Shown: positions 1-8,924 of the stretch, in pieces
How positions within the stretch are numbered: position 1 is the first letter of the stretch
How the letters are laid out: every line of letters starts with the position of its first letter
Assembly (NCBI RefSeq): GCF_003467125.1
Contig: NZ_QSFA01000003.1
Coordinates: forward strand, 110,565 to 174,564
DNA length: 64,000 nucleotides
Direction: 5' to 3'
Source: Megasphaera sp. AM44-1BH
GTDB lineage: Bacteria > Bacillota > Negativicutes > Veillonellales > Megasphaeraceae
The notes under the pieces: generated by a model
Database searches by the model: none
What the model saw: only the letters and a program-made list of their open reading frames with translations
Told to the model about the DNA's origin: nothing
Made by a program: the position numbers and the translations under genes

Positions 1-1
1 G

Positions 2-82
2 GTTCATCAGGCTTCGCCCGTTGTCACCAACGGCTTTGCCAACTCATATGCCCAGAGCACTCATCACACCAGCCTCTACTAA
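2..82 (+). CDS. C-terminal end of an unidentified protein (partial)
   Basis: An open frame enters from the left edge and stops with TAA, giving 26 residues that end in HHTSLY. A rho-independent terminator follows 18 bases later, which supports this being the true end of a plus-strand gene. The fragment is rich in Ser, Thr, Ala and His, with no recognisable motif. The product cannot be named. Confidence 0.45.
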   Translation, partial: VHQASPVVTNGFANSYAQSTHHTSLY

Positions 83-100
83 GAATCCGTGCATGACCCC

Positions 101-129
101 AAAAAAGCTGCTCCCAGGCAGCTTTTTTT
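101..129 (+). terminator. Rho-independent terminator
   Basis: AAAAAAGCTGC and GCAGCTTTTTT form an inverted repeat around a short loop, ending in a run of T. It closes the gene entering from the left edge. Confidence 0.8.
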
Positions 130-284
130 GATTGAAACGCACGGGGAGATGGCTCTGCAGCCGGGCAATATCATGCACAGCGGCTATGCAAATTATAGCT
201 ATCTTATATTTTCTTTTTATGAAAAAGTATTGTACAATACAGTCACTCAAAGGGTTATTGTATTTATAAAGGAGCTAATTCATC

Positions 285-455
285 ATGAAAAGCGTAAAAA
301 TCTGTGCTATTGCCTGCATCATCGCTGTTGCCGCCGTTGCTGGTACGGCTTTCGCCAATTATGGCAATGCTACGAACGAAAATTTCAGCAGCCAGGTCGT
401 ATACAATTACACAGCCTATGGCAAAATGATTACAGAAGCTGCATTGAATAGATAA
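285..455 (+). CDS. Small exported protein, 56 aa, unknown function
   Basis: The ATG is preceded by AAAGGAGC at good spacing and the frame runs 56 codons to TAA, just before a terminator. The protein starts with a textbook signal peptide: Lys at 3 and 5, a hydrophobic Cys/Ile/Ala/Val stretch at 6-20, and a likely signal peptidase site after AFA (residues 22-24). The mature peptide would be about 32 residues (NYGNATNENFSS...), polar and without cysteines. It stands alone between two terminators, so it is probably monocistronic. I do not recognise a family. Being short, it is easily missed by gene callers. The call rests on the Shine-Dalgarno site, signal peptide and flanking terminators. Confidence 0.65.
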   Translation: MKSVKICAIACIIAVAAVAGTAFANYGNATNENFSSQVVYNYTAYGKMITEAALNR

Positions 456-476
456 GAAATAAATCAGATTATAAAA

Positions 477-512
477 GGGCGCCAGTTCAGTACTACTGCT
501 GGCGTCTTTTTT
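477..512 (+). terminator. Rho-independent terminator
   Basis: GGCGCCAG pairs with CTGGCGTC (one G-T pair), followed by TTTTTT. It ends the small exported-protein gene. Confidence 0.8.
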
Positions 513-596
513 CGTGCCCATCTGTACAAGGGAAGGCAAAACGTCTACAATAAGGATATCTGCCATATTTTTCCATGACAGAAAGGAGCCATTACT

Positions 597-1499
597 ATGA
601 GTTTAGCCGCAAATACTGCTGATACAGCCCAGACTGCAGCCTCTGCTGTAAAGGCAGATGTGCAAAACCAGGTCACCCAGAGCGTCTCCGCCCTGGATCA
701 GTTAAAAGAATTTTTATTGAACCACGGTCCCGATGTCATTTATGCCATCATCATCTTTATTGTCGGCCGTTATATCGCCAAGGGATTCAAAAACGTAGCC
801 ATCCGCATGATGACCCATGCCAATTACGATCATACAGTCATCACCTTTGTCAGCCAGATGATTTATTATGCCATCATGGCCCTGGTCATCCTCTCGGCTC
901 TCAATAAAGCGGGAATCCCGACTAATTCGTTTCTGGCCGCATTTGGTGCCTTCGGTCTGGCTGTCGGTCTGGCATTGCAGAGCAATCTGTCCAATTTTGC
1001 TTCTGGTCTGCTCATCCTGATTTTCAAGCCATTCAAAGCCGGTGACTGGGTATCGATTGGTGGCGTCGAAGGCAGTATCAAGGGAATCCAGATGTTGAAT
1101 ACTGCCGTTATCACGAAAGACAACAAAACCGTATTCATCCCCAATTCTATCATCACATCCAATCAGGTCATCAATAGTTCTTACCAGGATGAACGGTACA
1201 TTTCATTTCTTTTCGATATCGGCTACGACAACGACCACCACAAGGCAATCGCCATCCTGAAGGATATATTCCACTCAGACAAGCGGATTTTGAACGCTGA
1301 CACGATGGAAATCGGCATCAAAGAGTTCGCCGATAATTCCGTACGCATCGCTGCCTTTCCCAAGGTCGCCAATGCCGACTATCTGCCTGTATTCTATGAT
1401 ACTATGTCCCGCGTCAAAGATGCCTTCGATGAAGCCGGCATTGATATTCCTTTCCCGCAGCGTGTCGTTTATGTCCGGGAAGAAAAGAACGAAGATTAG
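597..1499 (+). CDS. mscS: Small-conductance mechanosensitive channel, MscS family
   Basis: The 300-aa product should open on membrane tension and release solutes during hypo-osmotic shock. After an Ala-rich N-terminus there are hydrophobic segments at about 48-65, 85-105 and 110-150. The pore-lining helix carries the family pattern of Gly/Ala repeats, running into LQSNLSNFASGLLILIFKPF, followed by the beta domain (GDWVSIGGVEGSI). Length and architecture match E. coli MscS. AGAAAGGAGCC lies directly upstream of the ATG. The SGNH hydrolase gene begins 20 bases downstream, so the two are probably cotranscribed. The family is certain; which paralogue it corresponds to is not. Confidence 0.93.
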   Translation: MSLAANTADTAQTAASAVKADVQNQVTQSVSALDQLKEFLLNHGPDVIYAIIIFIVGRYIAKGFKNVAIRMMTHANYDHTVITFVSQMIYYAIMALVILSALNKAGIPTNSFLAAFGAFGLAVGLALQSNLSNFASGLLILIFKPFKAGDWVSIGGVEGSIKGIQMLNTAVITKDNKTVFIPNSIITSNQVINSSYQDERYISFLFDIGYDNDHHKAIAILKDIFHSDKRILNADTMEIGIKEFADNSVRIAAFPKVANADYLPVFYDTMSRVKDAFDEAGIDIPFPQRVVYVREEKNED

Positions 1500-1519
1500 T
1501 ATATAAAAGAGGTATCGTT

Positions 1520-2905
1520 ATGTCTGTATTCCGCACATTGTCTTTATCTGTCCTGATTGCTCTTTCCTGCGTTCCTGTGCTGGCCCGCACGCCGGCAGCT
1601 CCTGTCAATGCGTCCCATGCCACGCGGACTGCTGCCCATGCCAAAGCGGCTGCGTCTGAACTTCCCATGGTGCAGGGCATCCCACTCGACCAGATCCGGG
1701 AATTGTACGACCAGGAACCGCCACATATTATTTCTCATTACACAGAAGAACAGCCGGCTTCACTGCGTCCGGTCCTGCGCTGGGATAAGGTAAAAGGAGC
1801 CGTATCCTACGAAGTAGAAATCACGCCTCCTCAGATGCCGTCCCAGACGATCCGTCATATTTTCGTCCCCGGGTACAACGCCGTCCTCCCGGCCAATACG
1901 CCGAAAGGTACAGCAACATGGCGGGTCCGGGCTCTCGATTTCGATTATAATCCCATTACGGCCTATTCACCGGAAGAACCGATGTACGTGGACCCGCAGC
2001 AGCAGGTCCCGCTTTACCCTCATCCGCTCAGCAAATTCAATACAGGAAATGGTACGACTCTCCTCTACCCCGTATATAACTGGGTTCCCGTCACCGGAGC
2101 CGCATCCTATAAAGTAGAAATCCTCACCAGCCCCGATGTCTCACCGGATCAGGATGCCCCGGACGATCTGGTCATGGGCCGTGGTACCTCCCACTGGTTC
2201 GACTGGTATGATGACAGTCCCCGTATGTCCACCCAGCCCTTGTACTGGCGAGTCCGCGCTTATACCAAAGGCGACCAGCCCCTGGGGGTATACTGCCCGC
2301 CCCAGACAATGACAATCAATCCGGATAAGCCTTATACCGTAGGTACACTGGGCGACAGCATCACCCACGGTGGCGGTGACTTATCCTATTCTCCGTCAGA
2401 CTGGGAATTCAGTTACCAGCACTACCTCGATTTTGACACCATCAATCTGGGGGAAAGCGGCGATACGAGTGAAATGACGAAGGAACGCTTTGAAAGGGAT
2501 GTGCTCCCGTTCCATCTGAAATATCTAATTATCATGACCGGCAGCAACAGCCTTCGCGGCTGGACCAGTGCTGACGATGTCATCAGTGACCTGGCCGCTA
2601 TTAAAGAAAAATGCCTCGACCATGGCATTCAGCCCATTTTCCTCACCCTGCCACCCATCAATCCGGCCAATATCAAAAAAGCCTTTGACGAACCGACGGC
2701 AGAAGACTGGCAGGAACGCTTCCAGAAAGTCAATGCCTGGATACGGCAGCAGCCCCATATCGACCTGGCTGCTAAAATTCCGGAAGATCGGGAGCTACCG
2801 ACCGCTCTGGGTATTGATGGCATCCATCTGAACAGTACGGGCAAACAGCTTATGGCGCAGGCCATCAACGAACAATGGGCTTCGGTGACAGGAGAAACTC
2901 AATAA
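1520..2905 (+). CDS. Exported SGNH/GDSL-type hydrolase with Fn3-like N-terminal region
   Basis: The 461-aa product has a signal peptide (hydrophobic 6-21, cleavage near VLA-R). The middle part has two repeated segments of the type WDKVKGAVSYEVEI and WVPVTGAASYKVEI, typical of fibronectin-III-like modules that bind glycans or surfaces. The C-terminal half is an SGNH hydrolase: block I GDSIT at 278-282, the G-S-N block in MTGSNSL, and block V DGIHLN with Asp433 and His436. Such enzymes remove acetyl or other acyl esters, often from surface polysaccharides. Substrate is not predictable. SD AAGAGG precedes the ATG. It is probably cotranscribed with mscS. Confidence 0.85.
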   Translation: MSVFRTLSLSVLIALSCVPVLARTPAAPVNASHATRTAAHAKAAASELPMVQGIPLDQIRELYDQEPPHIISHYTEEQPASLRPVLRWDKVKGAVSYEVEITPPQMPSQTIRHIFVPGYNAVLPANTPKGTATWRVRALDFDYNPITAYSPEEPMYVDPQQQVPLYPHPLSKFNTGNGTTLLYPVYNWVPVTGAASYKVEILTSPDVSPDQDAPDDLVMGRGTSHWFDWYDDSPRMSTQPLYWRVRAYTKGDQPLGVYCPPQTMTINPDKPYTVGTLGDSITHGGGDLSYSPSDWEFSYQHYLDFDTINLGESGDTSEMTKERFERDVLPFHLKYLIIMTGSNSLRGWTSADDVISDLAAIKEKCLDHGIQPIFLTLPPINPANIKKAFDEPTAEDWQERFQKVNAWIRQQPHIDLAAKIPEDRELPTALGIDGIHLNSTGKQLMAQAINEQWASVTGETQ

Positions 2906-2922
2906 AACTCAATAAAAACAAA

Positions 2923-2968
2923 GAACCGGCTTTTTTCTGTACATATCGTGTACGGAAAAAAGCCGGTT
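2923..2968. terminator. Bidirectional terminator hairpin between convergent genes
   Basis: AACCGGCTTTTTTC... and ...GGAAAAAAGCCGGTT form a long inverted repeat, giving T-rich tails in both directions between the hydrolase gene (plus) and the AAA operon (minus). Confidence 0.8.
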
Positions 2969-2999
2969 TGTCATTGTAATATCCGCGAAATAAGCAGAG

Positions 3000-3503
3000 C
3001 TATGCTTCGTCCATGATGACAGCAACCGATCCGTCTTCGCTTACGGCACGGCAGGCATTTTCATAGACTTCGACGAATGCATAATTGCCGTGCAGGGCCA
3101 GTCCCCTGGCCTTTTCCATATATTCCGGCAGCGATTCGCCCCGCTTGTAATGTTCGATGATATCCCCTGATATATCCAGCGTATGGACTTCATAGGGATC
3201 CCCCAGGTAGCACCGGGATACGATGCCCATCAGTGTGCCCCGGATGGCAATTTCCGGAAATTCATCTTCTATGATTTTCATGAGCTTATCGAGCAGTTCC
3301 GGACTGAGATGAGCTCCCCCGGCATCGAGCCGGCGCAGGGCGTCACAGTATTCCCGTGAGCGGGGCCTGCGCAGCAGAAGTGCCAGTTTTCCTGCATCCA
3401 TCTGTTGTCTTCTCTGAGCCCGGCGCGGTGTCACCGAAAGCCGCGTATGGCTTTCGGTTTTCGTATCAGTCTGCGTCCGGGGACGCAAAATAAAACGTGC
3501 CAA
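3000..3503 (-). CDS. Hypothetical protein, last gene of the AAA+ operon
   Basis: The roughly 167-aa product is soluble, with no signal peptide or membrane segment. It has a basic Arg-rich first 50 residues (RRAQRRQ, LLLRRPRSREY) followed by an acidic, mixed alpha/beta-looking part (LLDKLMKIIEDEFPEIAIRG) and an acidic tail ending VAVIMDEA. I chose a TTG start at 3503 because GGGAG sits 8 bases upstream. The GTG at 3512 overlaps that site. The upstream ATPase gene stops only about 13 bases before, so the two are translationally close. I recognise no family. Its conserved position with the ATPase suggests a partner or substrate adaptor, which is inference. Confidence 0.7.
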   Translation of the reverse strand: MARFILRPRTQTDTKTESHTRLSVTPRRAQRRQQMDAGKLALLLRRPRSREYCDALRRLDAGGAHLSPELLDKLMKIIEDEFPEIAIRGTLMGIVSRCYLGDPYEVHTLDISGDIIEHYKRGESLPEYMEKARGLALHGNYAFVEVYENACRAVSEDGSVAVIMDEA

Positions 3504-3516
3504 TTCTATCACTCCC

Positions 3517-5130
3517 TTAGTGGCGTGTCAGGACGCGCCGTACGTGGAGACGGTCCGCCTGTGGCAGTGTTTCTTCTCCGATTGGACGGCCAGAAGCCGG
3601 CACGGCCCGTTCCCTGCCCCAGTCACGGATAGCTTCTATTTTTTCCGGGCTGGTCTTCGACAAGGGTACGACATTTTCAAAAGTCGAAATGACATCGTCA
3701 TCACTCAGTTTTCCATTTTCATCAGCCAGCTGGTGATAGGCCAGCTCCCGGACGGTGGATTCCAGATCGGCGCCGGTAAAGCCGTCGCTCAGTTCCACCA
3801 GTTTATCTGTAAATTCCGGAACGGCTGCCAACCGGGCATGGAGATATTTGGAAAAATACAAGGCCAGGATTTCCCGTCGTTCTTCCGCTGTCGGCAAATC
3901 GACGAAAAAGAGTTCATCAAACCGGCCACGGCGCAATAACTCACTGGGGAGCATAGAAACATCGTTGGCCGTAGCTACGACAAATACCTGTTTTTTACAT
4001 TCCTGCAGCCAGAACAGGAACTGCCCTACCATGCGGGTTGATACGCCTCCATCATTGGATGAGCCGGCACCGGAAAGGCCTTTTTCGATTTCATCGATCC
4101 AGAGGATGCATGGCGATACATTTTCTGCCGTCGTAAGCGCATCTTTCAGCTGCTGCTCCGACTGGCCCACATAGCTGCCCTGAACCGTAGCGAAATCGAG
4201 GCGGTACAACGGCAGCTGCCAGTTCGCCGAAATAGACTTGGCCGACATAGATTTGCCGCATCCGGGGACGCCGACGAGGAGGATGCCCCGTGGCGGCTGC
4301 AGATGAAGCTGGCGCATCTGTTCCCGTTTTTCTGGACGCAGGAGCGCTTTCTTTTCATCGAGCCAGTTGCGCAGGCCCTGCAGGCCTCCTACGTGTTTCA
4401 TGTCGGGATCGACATCGATTTTTTCCAGTCCGGAAATATTGGAAAAGAGGCGGTTTTTAGCCGAACGCACTTCAGCCATGTCTTCATTGCGGATTTCTCC
4501 ATTAGCGACAAGAGCGGCCATGACATTTTCTGCTTCAATCTGGGTGACACCGGCCAGCGTTGCCGCCGCGTCGCGCATTTCCTCTTCGCCCCACTCAATG
4601 GGCATTTCCTGCCGGTAATCGTCGATAAACCGTTTGACGATATCATACATTTCGTCTTCTCCGGGCAGGTCCAGGCTGACGATGAGTCCATGGCGCTGCA
4701 GTGTGTTCCAGACGGGCTTATTGGTCAGGACAATCAGGCAGGTGCCGTGTTCGACCGCCAGATTGACCACATCGAGGAGACGCTGGGCATCGGATGTATC
4801 ACTGCTGATATCCGAAACTTCGGTCAGCACCAGAGTCTGGTTGTCCCGGTGCTGGGTCCGCATCATATCGGCCACAAAATCAAGGGCCGATACAAACGAT
4901 ACGGCCCCTTCATCGACAGCATCACCGGTACGGATATCGTAAATCCCGCGGGAAAAGGTATGGACGAAAAAACTGCCTTCGTCAATCATCGTATCCTTTA
5001 CCATTTCTTCGGCAATATCCTGCAGCAGCCCCAGTATACGGCTGCGTTCAATCGTATTGACAACAATCAGCGGAATTCTGGCAATGAGGTACCGCTTCAA
5101 TTGCTTTTTGCATTCTATCTTATTACTCAC
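3517..5130 (-). CDS. Ycf46-like AAA+ ATPase
   Basis: The 537-aa protein has an N-terminal region (about 10-230) with a Rossmann-like core lacking a P-loop, starting with the RYLIARIPLIVVNT motif. A complete AAA+ module follows: Walker A GVPGCGKS (287-294), Walker B ILWIDE (342-347), sensor 1 VVATAND (385-390), and arginine fingers in LLRRGRFDE (399-406). The FLFWLQE and FFVDLPTAEER segments match the Ycf46 family of cyanobacteria and plastids rather than FtsH, because no zinc-protease domain follows. Start is GTG with AAGGGAG upstream. It is the fourth gene of a five-gene operon with an integral membrane protein. Function in bacteria outside cyanobacteria is unknown; remodelling of a membrane-associated complex is a guess. 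Confidence 0.85.
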   Translation of the reverse strand: MSNKIECKKQLKRYLIARIPLIVVNTIERSRILGLLQDIAEEMVKDTMIDEGSFFVHTFSRGIYDIRTGDAVDEGAVSFVSALDFVADMMRTQHRDNQTLVLTEVSDISSDTSDAQRLLDVVNLAVEHGTCLIVLTNKPVWNTLQRHGLIVSLDLPGEDEMYDIVKRFIDDYRQEMPIEWGEEEMRDAAATLAGVTQIEAENVMAALVANGEIRNEDMAEVRSAKNRLFSNISGLEKIDVDPDMKHVGGLQGLRNWLDEKKALLRPEKREQMRQLHLQPPRGILLVGVPGCGKSMSAKSISANWQLPLYRLDFATVQGSYVGQSEQQLKDALTTAENVSPCILWIDEIEKGLSGAGSSNDGGVSTRMVGQFLFWLQECKKQVFVVATANDVSMLPSELLRRGRFDELFFVDLPTAEERREILALYFSKYLHARLAAVPEFTDKLVELSDGFTGADLESTVRELAYHQLADENGKLSDDDVISTFENVVPLSKTSPEKIEAIRDWGRERAVPASGRPIGEETLPQADRLHVRRVLTRH

Positions 5131-5135
5131 GGTGT

Positions 5136-5573
5136 CTATCTGCTCCCTTTATTCCGACGGCGCAACAGCAGGGCCAGTTCACCGCTCGGATCCTGCCGGG
5201 CCGATTCTTCCAGAGCTTCATCCATCGCCTGGCATGTTTTTTTGATTTCATCCTGCAGCATCTGTTTTTCTTTGTTGGGCAGACACTGCATCTGGCTTGC
5301 CTGAAACAGCAGATCCAGATCCCGGTCCAGTTGTTTCAAAGCCTGTTCTATGGGGATTTCATCGTCCTGGGCCTTGCGGAAACGTTCTCCTATATAGTCA
5401 AACCGGGCGTTGAACGCTGACATGAGGCGGCTGGCAAACCGGCCGGCAACGATATCACACCAATGGAGCCGTCCCTGCTGCATAGCCGGTATGGTTTCCT
5501 CATCATCCCGGCCAGCGGCAAAGTCCTTCAGAAGTGGAATCCATTCTGCATAAATACCTGGTATTCTGCTCAT
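5136..5573 (-). CDS. Hypothetical protein of AAA+ operon, helical
   Basis: The 145-aa product begins MSRIPGIYAEW and is largely charged and helical (Gln/Glu/Lys/Leu-rich, for example IPIEQALKQLDRDLDLLFQ). It ends in a basic tail RRRNKGSR. It could form a coiled coil. The start ATG overlaps the stop of the preceding 71-codon gene (ATGA at 5570-5573), and the AAA+ ATPase starts 5 bases after its stop, so translation is coupled on both sides. No cysteine cluster, signal peptide or membrane segment. I recognise no family. A longer in-frame extension upstream exists but would overlap the neighbouring gene and has no ribosome site. Confidence 0.75.
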   Translation of the reverse strand: MSRIPGIYAEWIPLLKDFAAGRDDEETIPAMQQGRLHWCDIVAGRFASRLMSAFNARFDYIGERFRKAQDDEIPIEQALKQLDRDLDLLFQASQMQCLPNKEKQMLQDEIKKTCQAMDEALEESARQDPSGELALLLRRRNKGSR

Positions 5574-5785
5574 TCCCGATACCTCCGTACAACACCGCGG
5601 GGAGGGAGGAGATCCCAGTCCGGAAGCCCTGTAATACACTGGGAACGTACTGTTTTATTCCCTGACGGCCTGCTCTGCGCCGGTTCTGCTGTTTCTGCTG
5701 CCGGCTGTGGTGCCTCTTCCTGTGGCCGCCTGATCTGTATATGTCTGCGCCCGGACGGACGCCTCATATCTTGTCCTGTTTCCAT
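5570..5785 (-). CDS. Small Arg/Pro-rich protein of AAA+ operon, 71 aa
   Basis: The ATG at 5785 follows TAGGAGGCACTAACT, one of the best ribosome sites in the operon. The frame ends TGA overlapping the ATG of the next gene by four bases. The product is low-complexity and likely disordered: RRPSGRRHIQIRRPQEE, then Ala/Pro/Glu-rich, then a WDLLPPRG segment. Basic disordered linkers of this kind often tether partners. The strong SD and the four-base overlap make it a real gene despite its size. Family unknown. Confidence 0.7.
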   Translation of the reverse strand: METGQDMRRPSGRRHIQIRRPQEEAPQPAAETAEPAQSRPSGNKTVRSQCITGLPDWDLLPPRGVVRRYRE

Positions 5786-5797
5786 AGTTAGTGCCTC

Positions 5798-7387
5798 CTA
5801 TACGCGGATCCGCCGCGCACTGGTCTGGTTGCGTCGGACATAGTCCGATGCCGAAAGGCCATCGAGAAATGCATGCAAATCCTGCTGCCGTTCCATACCT
5901 TTCGTATAGTAATCGTAGAAATCAGCTGTTTCTGCCATGCAGCGGCAGATGCAGTTTTCTTCTTCCCATGCGTATTGTTTGAATTGTTTCTCCAGTTTCC
6001 GTCGTATGCCAAAAGTAGAATAATATACCTTAAAGGACAGCCCTGCCAGAATCAATACGCAGACAGTAATGAAGATATACTGATGGCTGGCGTAAGCTGA
6101 CGTGATCGCGTTCATCAAAAGGGCCGTAATCCCCGCCAGGATTGCTGTCACAATCAGGCCGCCTATCGGTCCGGCAAAGGCCATGCAGAGCAGGGCCACC
6201 CCTGCCAGCAGCATAAAGGGGTGATTATCCAGGACCCAGCCGCCGCCATAATACAGAAGAGCTCCGCCACCGATAATGCAGAACAGCATGGCAAACACGG
6301 TCCATCCCGGCCGGTGCTTGCTGAGTTCTTCCTTCTGCCAGGCATCAATAATGGTATGTAATGCCGAGAGATGATCCCGTTCATTTCTCCCGTCTATGGA
6401 ATGGAAGGTCAATTTATCTGTATGTCCTTCATAAGACAGATTCGAAAAAAATTCAAAGGAATCGGGGAATTTCTGGACCGTTTCCCCCTGCGCATCGTCA
6501 GCAGCACTGCGAATCCAGTCTTTCGACGACGCTATCGCATACTGTCTCAGGGATATAGCCGCCTTTTTTCCGTCATCAAGGCACCAGTCCGTAAGCCAGG
6601 AAATATACGGCTTATATACGGGTTGCCGCTCTCCTTCGGAACGGTCGGCCTCAATAAATCGTTCCAATAAAACACTTCTGGCCTGTTCTTTGGGTACCGA
6701 CGCTTCATCATCGGCTATGAGTTTCTGCAGGTCATCCAGAGCCTTCCCAGGCAGATGCGCGCCCTGCAGCAATTCTTCTACGCTGGCCTTGGGAGCCTTT
6801 TTTAACAGTTTGAACTGTTCGTCTTCACTCAGAGTAATGGAACTCCGTTCCTTATCAAACCAGTCATGCCAGGTCTGGATCTGCTGCTGTATGAGCCGGG
6901 CATCCTGGCACTGCCCGTTTTTCCATCCATCGAGCAAGTCTTCCACCTGACGCGATCCGGACATGTTCATCAGCCCGTCCGTATATGCTTCCATACAGTA
7001 CTGGAAATGACCTGCCAGCGACGAACCATCCTGCAGTCCCAGATACCGTACCAGCCAGACATCTGCCGCATGGTCCCGTTCTTCCCGCAGGGAAAGAAGG
7101 AAAAAGAACAACGACGTCTTCTGGTCGTCTGCCTGCAGTGCCCGTTGCAGAGCCTGCTGCGCTTTCACCCGGTCATCAATCAGCCAGCAGATCAGTGCTG
7201 CCAATCCATACGCCATCCAGTAATCATCGGCCGAAACGAGCAGTTCTTCCGCTTTCTTTTGCAACGTTTCTCTCGTCAGCAGCCCTGTATCCATATTTTT
7301 CAGTATACCCTGGGTCATTACCCGGACATCCCGGCTGGACAATAAAGCCGTCCGCGATGCGTACCCTGATTGTCCATATGCTGTCAC
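5798..7387 (-). CDS. Integral membrane protein, first gene of the AAA+ operon
   Basis: The 529-aa protein has a large soluble N-terminal part (about 1-355) made of amphipathic helices that look like tetratricopeptide-type repeats (for example WMAYGLAALICWLIDDRVKAQQALQRALQ). About three to four membrane helices follow at 361-382, 390-425 and 437-456, then a charged cytosolic tail with several Cys residues (CICRCM). Start is GTG at 7387 with GGGGG at good spacing. It stands 12 bases upstream of the 71-aa gene and opens the operon. No known family was recognised. It could be the membrane anchor or target of the AAA+ ATPase, which is inference. Confidence 0.75.
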   Translation of the reverse strand: MTAYGQSGYASRTALLSSRDVRVMTQGILKNMDTGLLTRETLQKKAEELLVSADDYWMAYGLAALICWLIDDRVKAQQALQRALQADDQKTSLFFFLLSLREERDHAADVWLVRYLGLQDGSSLAGHFQYCMEAYTDGLMNMSGSRQVEDLLDGWKNGQCQDARLIQQQIQTWHDWFDKERSSITLSEDEQFKLLKKAPKASVEELLQGAHLPGKALDDLQKLIADDEASVPKEQARSVLLERFIEADRSEGERQPVYKPYISWLTDWCLDDGKKAAISLRQYAIASSKDWIRSAADDAQGETVQKFPDSFEFFSNLSYEGHTDKLTFHSIDGRNERDHLSALHTIIDAWQKEELSKHRPGWTVFAMLFCIIGGGALLYYGGGWVLDNHPFMLLAGVALLCMAFAGPIGGLIVTAILAGITALLMNAITSAYASHQYIFITVCVLILAGLSFKVYYSTFGIRRKLEKQFKQYAWEEENCICRCMAETADFYDYYTKGMERQQDLHAFLDGLSASDYVRRNQTSARRIRV

Positions 7388-7576
7388 ACTTACGCGCCCC
7401 CTGAACTATAGTATAACTATGTTATATTATACAAGATGTTCTTCTGCAAAAAAAGTGCCTCCCCTTATTCCATCGGTAATTTTTCTGAGCCTTTTCTATT
7501 TTGGAGACTACAAAACAGGAAAAACATGCTATAATGCTTATTATTCATTTTTTATTATTCCCATCGAGGTGAAATC

Positions 7577-8902
7577 ATGGACTCTCATTCTCCTTCTGCC
7601 GCCGTTCATCCTGTAGACGAAATGCTGCCATACGGCAAGCTCTTTGCCTTCGGTCTCCAGCATGTCCTGGCCATGTATTCCGGCGCCGTTGCCGTACCGA
7701 TTATCCTGGCACAGGCCATGCACCTGCCGCCGGAACAGCTAATCCACCTGATTAATGCCGATTTATTTACCTGCGGCATTGCCACCATCATCCAGACACT
7801 GGGCTTCTGGAAAGTAGGCGCCCGCATCCCTATGATTCAGGGCGTTACCTTCGCCGCCGTCACTCCCATGTGTCTTATCGGTGTTCAGCATGGGCTGCCG
7901 GTCATGTACGGTGCCATTATCGCCGCCGGTCTGGTGACCTTTCTCATTGCCCCGTTCTTCAGCCGCTTCATCCGCTTCTTTCCTCCCGTCGTGACCGGTA
8001 CGATCATCATGATCATCGGGATTACCCTCCTGCCCGTATCCGTCATCTGGATTGGAGGCGGTGGCAGCACCAGTGACCCCGCCTTTGCCGGTCCTATGAA
8101 TCTCTTTCTGGCCTTTGTCACCCTTTCTATCGTTATCGTCCTCTACCGTTACGGCAGAGGATTCGTCAGTAACATCGCCGTCCTTCTCGGTCTGATTGGC
8201 GGTACGATCATTGCTACGGTTTTGGGCCAGACGAATTTTGCTGAAGTCGGCCGCGCTGGCTGGGTTGGTATCGTCACGCCCTTCTCATTCGGCTTCCCCG
8301 CCTTCGATATCGGCTCTATTCTATCGATGATCGTCGTCATGTTCGTCACCATGGTCGAAACGACGGGAGACTGTATCGCAATCGGAGAAATCGTTGATAA
8401 GCCTATCGGCCGCAAAGATCTGGCACGCTGTCTCCGCGCAGACGGCCTGTCCACGGTCATCGGTGGTATTTTCAACAGCTTTCCCTATACGGCATTCGCC
8501 CAGAATGTGGGCCTCATTGCCCTGACCCGTGTCAAAAGCCGGTTCGTCGTCACCGCTTCCGGTATCATCCTCATCGGGCTGGGCCTGTTGCCCAAAATGG
8601 CAGCTGTCGTCGCCTGCATTCCCAACTCCGTACTGGGTGGTGCCGGTATCGCCATGTTCGGCATGATCATCGCCAGTGGCGTCCGTTCCCTGTCGAAAGT
8701 AAAATTTGAAGGTACGTCCAATCTGATGCTCGTCGCTATCAGCATCGGCGTCAGCATGATTACCCTCACGGTGCCCAATTTCTTCCATGCCTTTCCGGCC
8801 TGGTCCCAGATTGTCCTTCACAGCGGCATCACCCTGGGCAGCATTACAGCCGTCGTTCTCAATATCATATTCAATGGTGTCGGTAAAAATGAGGAATCAT
8901 AA
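7577..8902 (+). CDS. NCS2-family xanthine/uracil permease
   Basis: The 441-aa, roughly 14-helix permease takes up a nucleobase with a cation. Family marks visible are the early LQHVLAMYSGAVAVPII segment, the MVETTGDCIAIGEI acidic motif in helix 8, and the signature QNVGLIALTRVKSR in the helix 9-10 region. The sequence resembles xanthine permeases (PbuX/XanP type) more than UraA, but substrate cannot be fixed. GAGGTG precedes the ATG. It stands alone, divergent from the AAA+ operon and followed by a terminator. I saw no purine riboswitch in the 190-base leader. Confidence 0.9.
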   Translation: MDSHSPSAAVHPVDEMLPYGKLFAFGLQHVLAMYSGAVAVPIILAQAMHLPPEQLIHLINADLFTCGIATIIQTLGFWKVGARIPMIQGVTFAAVTPMCLIGVQHGLPVMYGAIIAAGLVTFLIAPFFSRFIRFFPPVVTGTIIMIIGITLLPVSVIWIGGGGSTSDPAFAGPMNLFLAFVTLSIVIVLYRYGRGFVSNIAVLLGLIGGTIIATVLGQTNFAEVGRAGWVGIVTPFSFGFPAFDIGSILSMIVVMFVTMVETTGDCIAIGEIVDKPIGRKDLARCLRADGLSTVIGGIFNSFPYTAFAQNVGLIALTRVKSRFVVTASGIILIGLGLLPKMAAVVACIPNSVLGGAGIAMFGMIIASGVRSLSKVKFEGTSNLMLVAISIGVSMITLTVPNFFHAFPAWSQIVLHSGITLGSITAVVLNIIFNGVGKNEES

Positions 8903-8924
8903 TCTTTCCATCTGAACCGCACTG

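Noticed and set aside
89..451. 120-codon plus-strand frame over the start of the window
   Set aside because: It runs through a terminator and has no ribosome site. The frame starting at 285 has a ribosome site and a signal peptide instead.
4303..5304. 333-codon plus-strand open frame opposite the AAA+ ATPase
   Set aside because: It lies antisense to a gene with clear Walker motifs, has no ribosome site, and its product is a shadow of the other strand's codon bias.
7400..7576. Purine riboswitch before the nucleobase permease
   Set aside because: The leader lacks the conserved junction sequences and kissing-loop hairpins of purine aptamers.
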